Shown: positions 1-5,767, numbered from the stretch's first letter. The stretch is 6,005 bases of DNA from an uncultured Acetatifactor sp. (GCA_910586435.1 CAJUGT010000185.1:1-6005), one strand, 5' to 3'. Numbers and translations: made by a program. The notes: a model not told the origin generated them from the sequence alone.

Positions 1-572
1 CATCCATGCAGAGCATGTTTTCCAATTGCGGGAATCTGGCGCTTTTGGATTTGGGTAATTTTGACACGGCTCATGTGACCAATATGGGCGCCATGTTTTC
101 CGGTTGCGGAAGCTTGACAAACCTGGAACTGGGGACTTTTGATACAGGCAATATTACGTATATGGGCGATATGTTCTCAGGGTGCCGAAGTCTGATGAGT
201 CTGGATCTGGGAAGTTTTGATACAAGCCAGGTGACATATATGGGGCATATGTTTGCGGACTGTGAAAGTTTGACAAGTGTGAACGTGGGGACTTTTGATA
301 CGAGCCTTGTAACGCACATGGGTTCCATGTTTTCCGGCTGCGGAAGCCTGACAAGTCTGGATTTGGGAAGCTTTGATATGGGTCAGGTGATGATTCTGAA
401 GGACATGCTTTCCGGCTGTGATGCCTTGAGGAGTATTCATACGCCTGTGGCTGTTCATCAAAAAGATACACTTACCCTTCCTGGAGAATTTTATGTGGAG
501 GGGGAGGTCAATAGACGGACAAGCATACTGACGGCGGATTTTGCGGGTGTGACCCTGCGGAAAATGGAAATG
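1..572 (+). repeat. DUF285 repeat block A plus linker (first module)
   Basis: About five to six consecutive repeats of roughly 24 residues (about 72 bases) with conserved F-D-T, V-T-x-M, M-F-S-x-C and S-L-x-x-L-D-L positions, ending at a divergent copy with the M-L-S-G-C motif. The linker at 426-572 follows. The same arrangement recurs in module B, so the unit duplicated is block plus linker. Confidence 0.75.
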
Positions 573-2108
573 AGCGCCGGATATGTGAGCGGAACAGGCA
601 ACAAAGTAAGCTGGATATATGAGACGGGGACGAAGACGGTTGTGCTGACAGGAAAGGGAAGCAGGACAAACGGAGGGGCATCCGGATTCCCGGCTGAGAC
701 GGAGCATGTGAGATTTGAAAACTGTGGAATAGATGGCTCTTGGGATTATATGTTCAGTGGCTTAAGTAAGTTACAGACCATAGATTTTACTGGATTGGAT
801 AGGGTAAACGTAACATCCATGCGAAGTGTATTTTTGGACTGTGAGAGTCTGAAAGCCCTGGATCTGGGGAAATTTAATACAGGCCAGACCAACAATATGG
901 GATATCTGTTTTCCGGCTGTAAAAGCCTGGAAAGCCTGAGTTTAGACACTTTTGACACAGGTAAAGTCACAAACATGAGCGGTATGTTTTCAAACTGCAA
1001 AAGCTTGACCGGTATAGATTTATCAGGTTTTAACACCAGCCAGGTGACATCCATGGGATATATGTTTGCCGGGTGTGAAAGCCTTACAAGCCTTGGAGTA
1101 ACTGGCTTTCGCACCGGTCAGGTCACGGACATGGGGTATTTGTTCATGGGCTGTGAACGACTGGAAAGCCTGGATTTAAGGAACTTTGACATGAGACAGG
1201 CAATCATCACGAAGGCTATGCTCACAGGCTGCGGCGGTTTACAGGTTTTATATACTCCGGTGTCCGCGGCTCTGAGGGAAGCCATTGAACTTCCGGGCGA
1301 ATTCAGTGTGGAAGGGGATGAGGGAAGGCGGACAAGTATACTGACGGCAGAGTTTGCGAATGTGACTTTGCGAAAAATCATTATTCCGGACGGACTTCAT
1401 GCTTCAAATGCAGGAGACGGAAAATGGTACTATTATAATGGCGGCGTGGTTGATAAAACCTATACAGGACTGTATAATGACGCAGTCTGCGGCTGGTGGC
1501 TGGTGAAGGAAGGAGAAGTTGCTTTTGACTATACGGGCCTGTGGGATGATAAGAATTGCGGCTGGTGGCTGATTGGAGGAGGAAGAGTTGCCTTTGACTA
1601 CACGGGCCTGTGGCATGATAAGAATTACGGCTGGTGGTTGATTGGAGGAGGAAGGGTAGTTTTTGAGTACACAGGGCTATGGAATGACCCTAACTGCGGC
1701 TGGTGGCTGGTTCAGGATGGAAGCGTTGTCTTTGATTACAATGGTTTGTGGAATGACCCTAACTGTGGCTGGTGGTTGGTCCAGGGAGGAAGTGTTGCCT
1801 TTGGATATAACCAGTTATGGAATGACAAAAACTATGGCTGGTGGCTGATTGATGATGGAAGAGTGGCCTTTGAGTACACAGGGCTATGGAATGATCCCAG
1901 TTGCGGCTGGTGGCTGATGAGGGGAGGCAGTGTTGACTTTGGCTACACAGGACTGTGGAATGACCCCAATTGCGGCTGGTGGCTGGTGAGAGGGGGAAGA
2001 GTGGCCTTTGAGTATAATGGGCCATGGGATGATTCGGTGGTTGGCTCCTGGTATATCCAAAGCGGAAGTGTTTCCGGCCCGGTTGTGCCGGAGCAGGCTT
2101 CCTTCTGA
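1..2108 (+). CDS. BspA-like (DUF285) surface protein with C-terminal GWW repeats, 5' truncated by window edge
   Basis: The reading frame is open to the left edge, and the first ATG at base 6 lies inside a repeat (the pattern is T-S-M-x-x-M-F), so the true start and any signal peptide lie outside. Residues are numbered from that ATG. Residues 1-140 and 247-410 are blocks of about 24-residue repeats of the form FDTxxVTxMGxMFSGCxSLxSLDLG, typical of the DUF285/BspA-like leucine-rich family. Each block is followed by a similar linker (about 141-189 and 411-459, sharing LPGEF, VEG, RRTSILTA and VTLRK), so a module of about 270 residues is duplicated. Residues 488-690 are eight 23-residue repeats (GLWNDPNCGWWLV type) plus a degenerate ninth, resembling the GWW repeats at the C-termini of many Lachnospiraceae exported proteins. 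There is no sortase motif or C-terminal membrane helix. A role in adhesion or cell-surface attachment is inferred from the family. The gene ends in TGA and is followed by a strong terminator. Confidence 0.88.
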   Translation, partial: SMQSMFSNCGNLALLDLGNFDTAHVTNMGAMFSGCGSLTNLELGTFDTGNITYMGDMFSGCRSLMSLDLGSFDTSQVTYMGHMFADCESLTSVNVGTFDTSLVTHMGSMFSGCGSLTSLDLGSFDMGQVMILKDMLSGCDALRSIHTPVAVHQKDTLTLPGEFYVEGEVNRRTSILTADFAGVTLRKMEMSAGYVSGTGNKVSWIYETGTKTVVLTGKGSRTNGGASGFPAETEHVRFENCGIDGSWDYMFSGLSKLQTIDFTGLDRVNVTSMRSVFLDCESLKALDLGKFNTGQTNNMGYLFSGCKSLESLSLDTFDTGKVTNMSGMFSNCKSLTGIDLSGFNTSQVTSMGYMFAGCESLTSLGVTGFRTGQVTDMGYLFMGCERLESLDLRNFDMRQAIITKAMLTGCGGLQVLYTPVSAALREAIELPGEFSVEGDEGRRTSILTAEFANVTLRKIIIPDGLHASNAGDGKWYYYNGGVVDKTYTGLYNDAVCGWWLVKEGEVAFDYTGLWDDKNCGWWLIGGGRVAFDYTGLWHDKNYGWWLIGGGRVVFEYTGLWNDPNCGWWLVQDGSVVFDYNGLWNDPNCGWWLVQGGSVAFGYNQLWNDKNYGWWLIDDGRVAFEYTGLWNDPSCGWWLMRGGSVDFGYTGLWNDPNCGWWLVRGGRVAFEYNGPWDDSVVGSWYIQSGSVSGPVVPEQASF
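744..1382 (+). repeat. DUF285 repeat block B plus linker (second module)
   Basis: Six to seven repeats of the same 24-residue pattern, beginning with the variant W-D-Y-M-F-S-G-L and ending, like block A, in a degenerate M-L-T-G-C copy. The linker at 1236-1382 is clearly homologous to that at 426-572, including the stretch RRTSILTA. Between the modules, residues 190-245 form a short non-repeat segment that looks like the beta-rich lead-in commonly preceding DUF285 blocks. Confidence 0.75.
1467..2075 (+). repeat. 23-residue GWW repeats, period 69 bases
   Basis: Eight repeats of the form YTGLWNDxNCGWWLVxxGxV followed by A-F-x, then a ninth degenerate one (GPWDDSVVGSWYI). The period is exactly 23 codons. 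The C before GWW is present in six of the eight full copies and is Y in the other two. Long stretches of DNA are nearly identical between copies, notably around the fourth, fifth and eighth. Similar repeats are found at the C-termini of exported Lachnospiraceae proteins and are generally thought to bind cell-wall material; that role is inferred. Confidence 0.8.
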
Positions 2109-2143
2109 TAAAATGGCGGAAGTGTGTCTTTCAGTATTTCATG

Positions 2144-2190
2144 GCTCCTTTTTGACAGGAATCATCCTGTCAAAAAGGAGCTTATTTCTT
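2144..2190 (+). terminator. Intrinsic terminator of the surface protein gene
   Basis: A perfect 17-bp inverted repeat, left arm 2144-2160 (begins GCTCCTTTTTG), loop ATCA at 2161-2164, right arm 2165-2181, followed by TTATTTCTT. It lies 36 bases after the TGA stop. The tail is T-rich but interrupted, so termination strength is inferred from the very stable stem. Confidence 0.85.
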
Positions 2191-2310
2191 TGTGATAAAT
2201 CACTGCGCAGTGTCACAGGCAAGAGCATTTGGGAAAAGTTTCAGGCGAAAAAGATTGCTTTGCAGCCAATGCCTGACAGGATATGATAGCGGGAGGAGAA
2301 AAAATCGCCC
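2191..2310. other. Intergenic stretch with a small palindrome, no gene seen
   Basis: No convincing coding frame or ribosome binding site is seen. CACTGCGCAGTG at 2201-2212 is a perfect 12-base palindrome, flanked by GTGA and TCAC at 2192-2195 and 2212-2216, allowing a slightly longer imperfect dyad. It could be a remnant hairpin or a binding site; nothing visible ties it to a regulator. Confidence 0.3.
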
Positions 2311-2338
2311 TTGACATAAATGTGGGAGGCGGTACAAT
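2311..2338 (+). promoter_or_regulatory. Sigma-A-type promoter for the tandem RNA leader
   Basis: TTGACA (2311-2316), a 16-base spacer, then TACAAT (2333-2338). The match is perfect at -35 and 5 of 6 at -10. The predicted start is near 2345, about 16 bases before the first RNA element copy. The transcript would contain both copies and reach the small membrane protein gene with no intervening terminator visible. Confidence 0.75.
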
Positions 2339-2360
2339 AGAAGAAACAGACATGGTTTCA

Positions 2361-2514
2361 GGAATAGTTCAGCTAAGAAATGTCAAGAGGAAATGTAAAA
2401 ACAGTCTCGGAACGGAGGTGCAATGTGTCATTCAGACACAAGGAAGAAATTTCAGACACGAAGTGGCTGAAGATTTCTTCCCTAGTAAGGGCACCAAAGT
2501 GCAGAGACCGGAAC
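2361..2514 (+). ncRNA. Structured RNA element, copy 1 (unrecognised class)
   Basis: The 5' part (2361-2421) matches copy 2 at 58 of 61 positions. Beyond it the sequence diverges but folds the same way. Outer helix: GTCTC 2404-2408 with GAGAC 2504-2508. Second helix: GGTGC 2417-2421 with GCACC 2491-2495. An extra hairpin, TGTGTC 2424-2429 with GACACA 2435-2440, is present only in this copy. Main arm: GGAAGAAAT 2442-2450 with ATTTCTTCC 2473-2481, a one-base bulge (G2472), TTCAG with CTGAA, an A-G mismatch, and CAC/GTG closing a GAA loop. The conserved purine-rich segment 2369-2403 has no obvious partner and could be a ligand, protein or RNA contact. I do not recognise it as a known riboswitch. 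It lies just after a good promoter, so a 5' leader is the simplest reading. Confidence 0.7.
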
Positions 2515-2534
2515 AAGTTCCCACAAGCGGGACA

Positions 2535-2554
2535 AATCGCCATAAATGGCGATT
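2535..2554 (+). other. Hairpin between RNA copies 1 and 2
   Basis: AATCGCCA (2535-2542) pairs perfectly with TGGCGATT (2547-2554) around a TAAA loop, directly abutting the start of copy 2. No T tract follows, so it is not a standard intrinsic terminator. It may act as a spacer or insulating helix between the two RNA units. Confidence 0.5.
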
Positions 2555-2690
2555 GGAATAGTCCAGCTAAGAAATGTCAAGAGGAAATGTAAAAACAGTC
2601 TCGAAACGCAGGTGCCCGGAAGGGTTTTCAGACGCAAAAGCGGCTGAATAACCCTTCCCTGGTTGGGGCACCGAAGTGCAGAGACGGAAC
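2555..2690 (+). ncRNA. Structured RNA element, copy 2 (unrecognised class)
   Basis: It starts 194 bases after copy 1. Outer helix: GTCTC 2598-2602 with GAGAC 2681-2685. Second helix: GGTGCCC 2611-2617 with GGGCACC 2666-2672. Main arm: GGAAGGGTT 2618-2626 with AACCCTTCC 2650-2658, a one-base bulge (T2649), TTCAG/CTGAA, the same A-G mismatch (2632 and 2643), then CGC/GCG closing an AAAA loop. Relative to copy 1, four adjacent arm pairs have changed on both sides while pairing is kept, which is direct evidence for RNA-level selection. The element ends 7 bases before the AGGAGG ribosome binding site of the next gene, consistent with translational control, which is inferred. Confidence 0.72.
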
Positions 2691-2697
2691 TTTAAAT

Positions 2698-2703
2698 AGG
2701 AGG
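2698..2703 (+). promoter_or_regulatory. Ribosome binding site of the small membrane protein
   Basis: AGGAGG, 8 bases before the ATG at 2712. This strong site fixes the start. It sits 12 bases after the GAGAC strand that closes RNA copy 2. Confidence 0.85.
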
Positions 2704-2711
2704 AAAAAGAA

Positions 2712-2906
2712 ATGGATATTTTGTTGGGACAGGTTGCGTTGATAGCGGCGGCAATTGTTGGAATTGTTATGATAGCGGCGCCAAAATCAGTGGGAAAGAA
2801 GTCGCTTACGGAGACGAAAAAGGGAGTGATGACAGTCAGACTTGTGGGTGTTTTATTTGTCATTTTGGGCCTGTGTGGCTTCTTTGCGCTTATGACATTG
2901 CGTTAG
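2712..2906 (+). CDS. Small two-helix membrane protein, 64 residues
   Basis: The frame starts at an ATG with a perfect AGGAGG 8 bases upstream and ends with TAG. Residues 3-23 are a hydrophobic helix rich in A, I and V; residues 24-39 are a polar, lysine-rich loop (PKSVGKK, TETKK); residues 41-61 are a second hydrophobic helix (LVGVLFVILGLCGFFAL). The positive charges in the loop suggest the loop faces the cytoplasm and both termini face out. There are no catalytic motifs. It resembles the many short two-helix Clostridia proteins of unknown function, and I cannot assign a family with certainty. It is the only gene after the promoter at 2311 and the tandem RNA leader, so its expression is probably controlled there. 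The next gene is convergent. Confidence 0.8.
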   Translation: MDILLGQVALIAAAIVGIVMIAAPKSVGKKSLTETKKGVMTVRLVGVLFVILGLCGFFALMTLR

Positions 2907-3031
2907 CATTAAGCCTCCGATTAAGGCGTGTATGTGGATATTTTTCCCTGTATTTGCAGCCTGGGACGACACTTGCCGGAAAATGGTTTTATGTTCAGAC
3001 ACGCCTTAATAGGGTGAGTTTGATTATCAGA
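2907..3031. repeat. Convergent intergenic region with a perfect 12-bp inverted repeat
   Basis: ATTAAGGCGTGT (2920-2931) and ACACGCCTTAAT (2999-3010) are exact reverse complements 67 bases apart, lying between two convergent genes. They could form the base of a structured bidirectional terminator or mark a very small inserted element of 91 bp. No T tract next to a stable short hairpin and no clear target-site duplication are visible, so neither reading is established. Confidence 0.45.
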
Positions 3032-3604
3032 TTATTTTGTCTCGTAGCTCTTCTCAAATGTATGTCTGACGTCTATATCTGTCAATACGCCTTTGGTATA
3101 CTCAAAGCATACAGAATATTCCCCGTTTCTCAGATAATGAAAGAGGTAGTCGCTGGTGGCGTCATCCAGTTCCAGATCAGGATAGGCTTCCTTCAGGGCT
3201 TCCTGAGTCATTCCAATAGGGTTGATGCCGTTGATGGTAAGGTCTATGTCCTTATTGGTGTCCTCCAGGGCATAAAATCCCAATTCTTCAATGACACATT
3301 GGTTCACAAGCTTTTCTTCTTTGGTATCGTTGACCAAGGTTAAATTTGCGTAGGAAGTGCCGCCTTTTTGCAGGAAGATGGAAGCAGTCCAGGAATTATC
3401 CGGCATCTTCAGAAGAAAAAGATCTTTGGCGTTGGTTTCAAATCCCTGATCTTCCAGCTCCTTGGGTACGGATTGTCCCACGATAACAGGAACTCCGTCG
3501 ATTGCTACTTCCGGCGGTGTTCCCGGGTCTGCCGCAGCGCAGCCACCCAGGATGCCAATGGTCAGCAATGCGGCGATTGTCAATAAACTTTTGTGGAATT
3601 TCAT
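3032..3604 (-). CDS. Predicted lipoprotein, 190 residues, unknown function
   Basis: Start ATG at 3604-3602 with GGGAG (3615-3611) 6 bases upstream on the coding strand; stop TAA at 3034-3032. Residues 1-21 form a lipoprotein signal: K2, H4 and K5, a hydrophobic core, then L-G-G-C with the lipidated cysteine at position 22. The mature protein should be anchored on the outer face of the membrane. It appears to have two halves: residues 34-110 (IDGVPVIVGQSVPKELEDQG, then a strand-rich part) and residues 120-184, where GINPIGMTQEALKEAYPD is followed by strands ending CFEYTKGVLTDIDV. The G-M-T-x-E-x-L-x-x-x-Y-P motif recurs in many small Lachnospiraceae lipoproteins thought to have a beta-lactamase-inhibitor-like fold; this comparison is from memory. 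No enzymatic residues are evident. A binding or sensory role at the cell surface is possible. Confidence 0.85.
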   Translation of the reverse strand: MKFHKSLLTIAALLTIGILGGCAAADPGTPPEVAIDGVPVIVGQSVPKELEDQGFETNAKDLFLLKMPDNSWTASIFLQKGGTSYANLTLVNDTKEEKLVNQCVIEELGFYALEDTNKDIDLTINGINPIGMTQEALKEAYPDLELDDATSDYLFHYLRNGEYSVCFEYTKGVLTDIDVRHTFEKSYETK

Positions 3605-3667
3605 TTAATTCTCCCTCTCTTTCTTTTCTTTAAAATATGCAAAGCAGAATGCCCATTTGGACACTGG

Positions 3668-3687
3668 CGGCAAATGTGTGTTTGCCG
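3668..3687 (-). promoter_or_regulatory. Perfect hairpin or operator dyad in the lipoprotein 5' leader
   Basis: CGGCAAA (3668-3674), loop TGTGTG, TTTGCCG (3681-3687). It lies just downstream of the predicted minus-strand promoter, roughly 5 bases after the expected transcription start, so it could be an operator or a 5'-end mRNA stabilising hairpin. Confidence 0.4.
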
Positions 3688-3697
3688 TACAAATATG

Positions 3698-3726
3698 ATA
3701 GTATCACATATTGGCGGAATATTCAA
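3698..3726 (-). promoter_or_regulatory. Promoter for the lipoprotein gene
   Basis: On the minus strand TTGAAT (3726-3721), a 17-base spacer, then TACTAT (3703-3698). Spacing is ideal, with 4 of 6 matches at -35 and 5 of 6 at -10. It would give a leader of about 87 nt. It is back to back with the plus-strand promoter at 3744. Confidence 0.55.
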
Positions 3727-3743
3727 TTATCTTTATGTATTTC

Positions 3744-3772
3744 TTGACAGGCTGTAAATTGTGAAGTAGGAT
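3744..3772 (+). promoter_or_regulatory. Promoter for the histidine kinase gene
   Basis: TTGACA (3744-3749), a 17-base spacer, TAGGAT (3767-3772). The -35 is perfect and the -10 matches at 4 of 6. The predicted start near 3779 gives a leader of about 258 nt before the kinase ATG. Confidence 0.6.
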
Positions 3773-3779
3773 ATTTTAC

Positions 3780-3946
3780 ATGGTAAAATGTTGACACAGA
3801 AGGGCATTGTGTCAACTTCTGATTCCATGTGTGCTGAAGCACACATAATTATGGTAAAATATTGTGAATTGCCCATAGAACCCCCAGGGGTGCGGTGGCT
3901 TGTGCGTATGCTCAAGTATTTTAACTTGAGACAGTTTGGGGGGGGA
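3780..3946 (+). promoter_or_regulatory. Structured leader of the histidine kinase gene
   Basis: Three perfect hairpins follow one another: GTTGACACA 3790-3798 with TGTGTCAAC 3808-3816 (9 bp, 9-base loop); ATGTGTGC 3827-3834 with GCACACAT 3839-3846 (8 bp, TGAA loop); and CTCAAGT 3911-3917 with ACTTGAG 3924-3930 (7 bp, 6-base loop). The 14-mer ATGGTAAAATGTTG at 3780-3793 recurs with one change at 3851-3864. A run of eight G lies at 3938-3945. None of the hairpins is followed by a T tract. A short open frame (3788-3973) crosses the region but has no ribosome binding site or protein-like character, so I treat the region as untranslated leader or regulatory DNA. Confidence 0.5.
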
Positions 3947-4026
3947 AGAGAGAAAACAGGGAATAGAAGATAAAGCTGCTCTGAGTGTTCTTTTGTGATT
4001 GCGCATATTGTGTAAATATGGTCAGT

Positions 4027-4031
4027 AGGAG
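4027..4031 (+). promoter_or_regulatory. Ribosome binding site of the histidine kinase
   Basis: AGGAG 5 bases before the ATG at 4037. Upstream in-frame alternatives lack such a site, so this start is preferred. Confidence 0.75.
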
Positions 4032-4036
4032 ATGTA

Positions 4037-5767
4037 ATGAAAAAGATGACTAAATTTGATTACTCAGAAAAAATATCGGAAATGAGATGTCTGGGAAGAA
4101 TAGATGATGCTATAGAAATTGCATTGCAAGCAAAAGAATGTTATCCGGAGGAAAATATTTTTGAGAAATTATTAGGAGATTTGTATTTTCAAAAGAAGCA
4201 TTATACGTGGGCCGGAGCAGCATATATATGTTTTTTAAGAAAGGTTGGTAACAGAATTCAATATATAAAGCACTTTGCGCATTTCTTGCAGAACTATTCA
4301 AAGGTAGTCGAAAGAAAGATGATTGCAGAGTATTGCCAGAAAATAGAGAAATGTATGGAGCGTGGAGAGTTTGATAAGGCGATTGTCCCAAGTATAAGTG
4401 GAATGTTAGCCAGATATATTGATTTCCCTTATATAAAATTGTTCCAAGATGACAATAATTTTAAAATGGCTATCGAGTATCTTCGAGGAATTGAAAATTC
4501 ATATAAAATATATATTTTATATTATCAAATTCTTTCTTTGGAACATTCTGAAAAAAATGTGCGTATAGATAAATATGTTGTTTCGTCTATGGAAAAAAGG
4601 GAACAATATAGAGAAGCGCTACAACTAATAGAAGCGGTTCTGATTTATGATAAAGATCAGGTTGCCATCAGGACACTATTTAGAATATGTAGGAAATTAG
4701 GCGATTATACTTCAGCGGAATATTATATTATTAAACATCCAGAGGTTAAAAAGCAGGAAAATTTTAATATTCTTTATGAACTTGTCTTCTATTTTTCTAA
4801 AATCGGAGACATAGATGAACGCAATGAAACATTAAGAAAAATAGAAAGATGTGGGAATAACAGTATTCCTATTATGCGTACTTTATACAATTTTTATCTT
4901 CAATTTGGGATGCTCGATAAGGCTGTTGAAGTGACAAACAAAATCACTGCATTGGAACAGAAAAATAACAATAAAAAAAGTGACAGGGAGGAGCAGGAGG
5001 ATGCGGCTGCGCTGGCTTTATTAATTGTCATAAAGGAAATGTATGAAGAACTTGAGCACAGCAGGAAACTAATTTCAATGAGCGAACTTTTAAAAGGTTT
5101 TTCTCATGAATTGGGTCAGCCGATTACAAATATTCGTTATGGGATACAATTATATCAGATGAAGATGGAGAGAGGCATCAACACGGAAGTTGAACTAAAA
5201 GAGTTGTTTGACGATATATTATCGCAGACATTTCGTATAAGGAATTTATTGTCTCGTTTTTCTCCGGTGGTTAATGAAAAGGAGAATATGACGGAGTTTA
5301 ATGTGGCAAAAGAAATCAATGATGTGTTTAAAGAGTTTATGCCAAGGCTGAAAAAAGAAGATATTGCATGGACAGTAGAGCGGAACAATGATTTTACACT
5401 ATATGGTGATAAAGTAAAATTTCATCAGATTTTTTATAATTTGATAGGAAATTCGATTTATGCCATTCAGGAGAAGAAGGTAGAGGGAAAGATTAACGTT
5501 TGTTTGGAGAAAACGGAAAATTCATATAGAATTATATTTGAAGATAATGGAGCAGGAGTTGCGCCTGAATATGCAGACAAAATATTTGAACCCTTTTTTA
5601 CAACTAAAGACCATTTGTCAAATGAAAATGGCGGAGGGGAAGGATTGGGATTATATATTGTCTGGAATATAGTGCAAATGTTTCATGGAAATATAAAGCT
5701 TGACAGACAATCTAAAAATGGTGCAAGGTTTATCATTGAGATGTTAAAGAAAAGCGATGTGAAGTAA
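4037..5767 (+). CDS. Soluble TPR-containing histidine kinase, 576 residues
   Basis: Residues 8-300 are helical and TPR-like, best seen at about 8-70, 190-232 and 245-300 (for example GRIDDAIEIALQAKECYPEE and GMLDKAVEVTNKI). A charged, coiled-coil-like linker covers about 303-350. The kinase core follows: H-box FSHELGQP with the likely phosphorylated H357; N-box YNLIGNSIYAI with N472; G1 box DNGAGV (D503); F-box FEPFFTTK (517-524); G2 box GEGLGLYI (534-541). All ATP-binding residues are present, so it should be active. The HELxQP form resembles the HPK4/NtrB-like group. There is no signal peptide or membrane segment, so the input is cytoplasmic, probably a protein partner of the TPR region. 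No receiver domain or response regulator is present in the window. TPR-histidine kinases also occur in phage-defence phosphorelays such as Detocs, but nothing here proves that role. The gene is visibly A/T-richer than the surface protein gene, suggesting separate ancestry. Confidence 0.92.
   Translation: MKKMTKFDYSEKISEMRCLGRIDDAIEIALQAKECYPEENIFEKLLGDLYFQKKHYTWAGAAYICFLRKVGNRIQYIKHFAHFLQNYSKVVERKMIAEYCQKIEKCMERGEFDKAIVPSISGMLARYIDFPYIKLFQDDNNFKMAIEYLRGIENSYKIYILYYQILSLEHSEKNVRIDKYVVSSMEKREQYREALQLIEAVLIYDKDQVAIRTLFRICRKLGDYTSAEYYIIKHPEVKKQENFNILYELVFYFSKIGDIDERNETLRKIERCGNNSIPIMRTLYNFYLQFGMLDKAVEVTNKITALEQKNNNKKSDREEQEDAAALALLIVIKEMYEELEHSRKLISMSELLKGFSHELGQPITNIRYGIQLYQMKMERGINTEVELKELFDDILSQTFRIRNLLSRFSPVVNEKENMTEFNVAKEINDVFKEFMPRLKKEDIAWTVERNNDFTLYGDKVKFHQIFYNLIGNSIYAIQEKKVEGKINVCLEKTENSYRIIFEDNGAGVAPEYADKIFEPFFTTKDHLSNENGGGEGLGLYIVWNIVQMFHGNIKLDRQSKNGARFIIEMLKKSDVK

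Noticed and set aside
71..1381. Several open frames on the minus strand opposite the surface protein gene (for example 177-707, 746-1114)
   Set aside because: They are antisense shadows of the repetitive coding sequence, with no ribosome binding sites and low-complexity translations that mirror the repeats.
2008..2286. 92-residue open frame spanning the end of the surface protein gene and its terminator
   Set aside because: It overlaps the real gene and runs through the terminator stem; no start signal is seen.
2283..2592. Open frames of 92 and 70 residues across the RNA element copy 1
   Set aside because: The region shows compensatory base pairing rather than codon conservation, the frames overlap each other and the hairpins, and copies 2 and 3 terminate the same frame early.
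2361..2690. A CRISPR array, because of the repeated segment
   Set aside because: There are only two adjacent copies, the repeat unit is over 60 bases with internal helices, and the intervening sequence is structured and homologous rather than unique spacer.
2361..2690. A known riboswitch (c-di-GMP-I/II, glycine, lysine, SAM, cobalamin, ydaO, THF classes considered)
   Set aside because: I compared from memory the hallmark conserved motifs of these classes and none is present; a covariance-model search is needed to settle it.
2873..3343. 156-residue plus-strand frame opposite the lipoprotein
   Set aside because: It is antisense to a gene with a clear lipoprotein signal and good ribosome binding site, and its start lies inside the small membrane protein gene.
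3788..3973. 61-residue frame in the kinase leader
   Set aside because: No ribosome binding site, a start within a hairpin, and no protein-like pattern; the G8 tract inside it argues against conserved coding.
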